Assembly: GCF_010993705.1 (NCBI RefSeq)
Contig: NZ_WOFO01000012.1
Location: 86,288 to 150,287 of the forward strand
Reading direction: 5' to 3'
DNA from: Cyclobacterium sp. SYSU L10401
Lineage (GTDB): Bacteria; Bacteroidota; Bacteroidia; Cytophagales; Cyclobacteriaceae
Length of the DNA: 64,000 bases
Positions 63,790 through 64,000 of this stretch are shown here, piece by piece (position 1 is the stretch's first letter; every line of letters starts with the position of its first letter). A program made the translations under genes and the position numbers. Below the pieces are notes generated by a model. That model searched no databases. It was not told the DNA's origin and was given only the letters and a program-made list of their open reading frames with translations.

Positions 63790-64000
63790 AACCTTTTGCT
63801 TACTTTGCCTTTATATATTTAAAAAAAAAGAACCACATAAGCAAAATAAGAGCATGGAAGGGGTTACGACATATTTATGTGTCCTTATATGTCTTATATG
63901 GTAAAAAAAGGTAACCACATAAGGCATAGAAGAACATATAAGGGGTTTTTGCATTGATCCTCAAATTAAATCTGTGCTATCTGTGGTGTCTTTCGGATCC
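63790..64000. repeat. AT-rich patch with degenerate direct and inverted repeats
   Basis: Copies of AACCACATAAG occur at 63831-63841 and 63913-63923. The segment CCTTATATGT..CTTATATGGT (63883-63902) is an imperfect inverted copy of ACCACATAAGG..ACATATAAGG (63914-63943). The last 40 bases, with TCTGTGCTATCTGTGGTG, resemble short repeats commonly seen between Bacteroidota genes. Non-coding; function unknown. Confidence 0.6.

Overview
The window looks like chromosomal DNA from a Bacteroidota member of the order Cytophagales, most likely near Cyclobacteriaceae (Algoriphagus/Cyclobacterium/Echinicola type). The evidence is a SusC/SusD pair, the gliding lipoprotein GldH, DUF4202 and DUF4834 proteins, NqrF, a PSP1/RicT-like protein, a carB lacking its C-terminal regulatory domain, and TAnnTTTG-type -7 promoter elements. 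The taxonomic call rests on gene content only; no database search was made. Coding density is high, 58 protein genes are listed, and I see no rRNA, tRNA, insertion sequence, prophage or CRISPR array.

Layout. 1-6.5 kb (minus strand): a truncated sensor kinase, a membrane protein, cystathionine beta-synthase, pyrB-pyrR and a large exported protein of unknown function. 6.9-11.2 kb: PolX/PHP protein, a small membrane protein and a YiiX-like cysteine hydrolase in a tight run, then a sugar isomerase-like protein and DUF4202. 11.5-18.7 kb: carB, small envelope proteins, two outer-membrane beta-barrels and a metalloprotease lipoprotein. 18.8-25.3 kb: CstA, MscS channel, accD, a solitary nqrF and an arginase-fold protein. 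25.3-29.3 kb: cytochrome b5-like protein, amino-sugar kinase and murQ (peptidoglycan sugar recycling), facing manC and a KdsD-type isomerase. 29.4-34.8 kb: recQ-purD-ricT-gldH. 35-39.8 kb: SDR followed by a 1333-residue helicase. 39.9-43.6 kb: rlmD, thiL, methylmalonyl-CoA epimerase and an A-type Fe-S protein. 43.7-52.8 kb: a two-component system plus TonB receptor, then an orphan SusC/SusD pair. 52.9-59.4 kb: gcvT-comB, fasciclin, SRPBCC, and hisH-hisA-hisF-hisIE. 59.6-63.7 kb: membrane and secreted proteins ending with TerC. The last ~250 bp hold a degenerate repeat patch.

Several housekeeping proteins have lost expected active or regulatory parts: AccD without most zinc-ribbon cysteines, PolX with a degenerate polymerase centre, an arginase-fold protein missing two metal ligands, CarB without the allosteric domain. 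The large helicase ends in what looks like a decayed Vsr-like nuclease domain. I found no convincing complete new system; the helicase, the arginase-like pseudoenzyme and the RicT/GldH coupling are the best leads.
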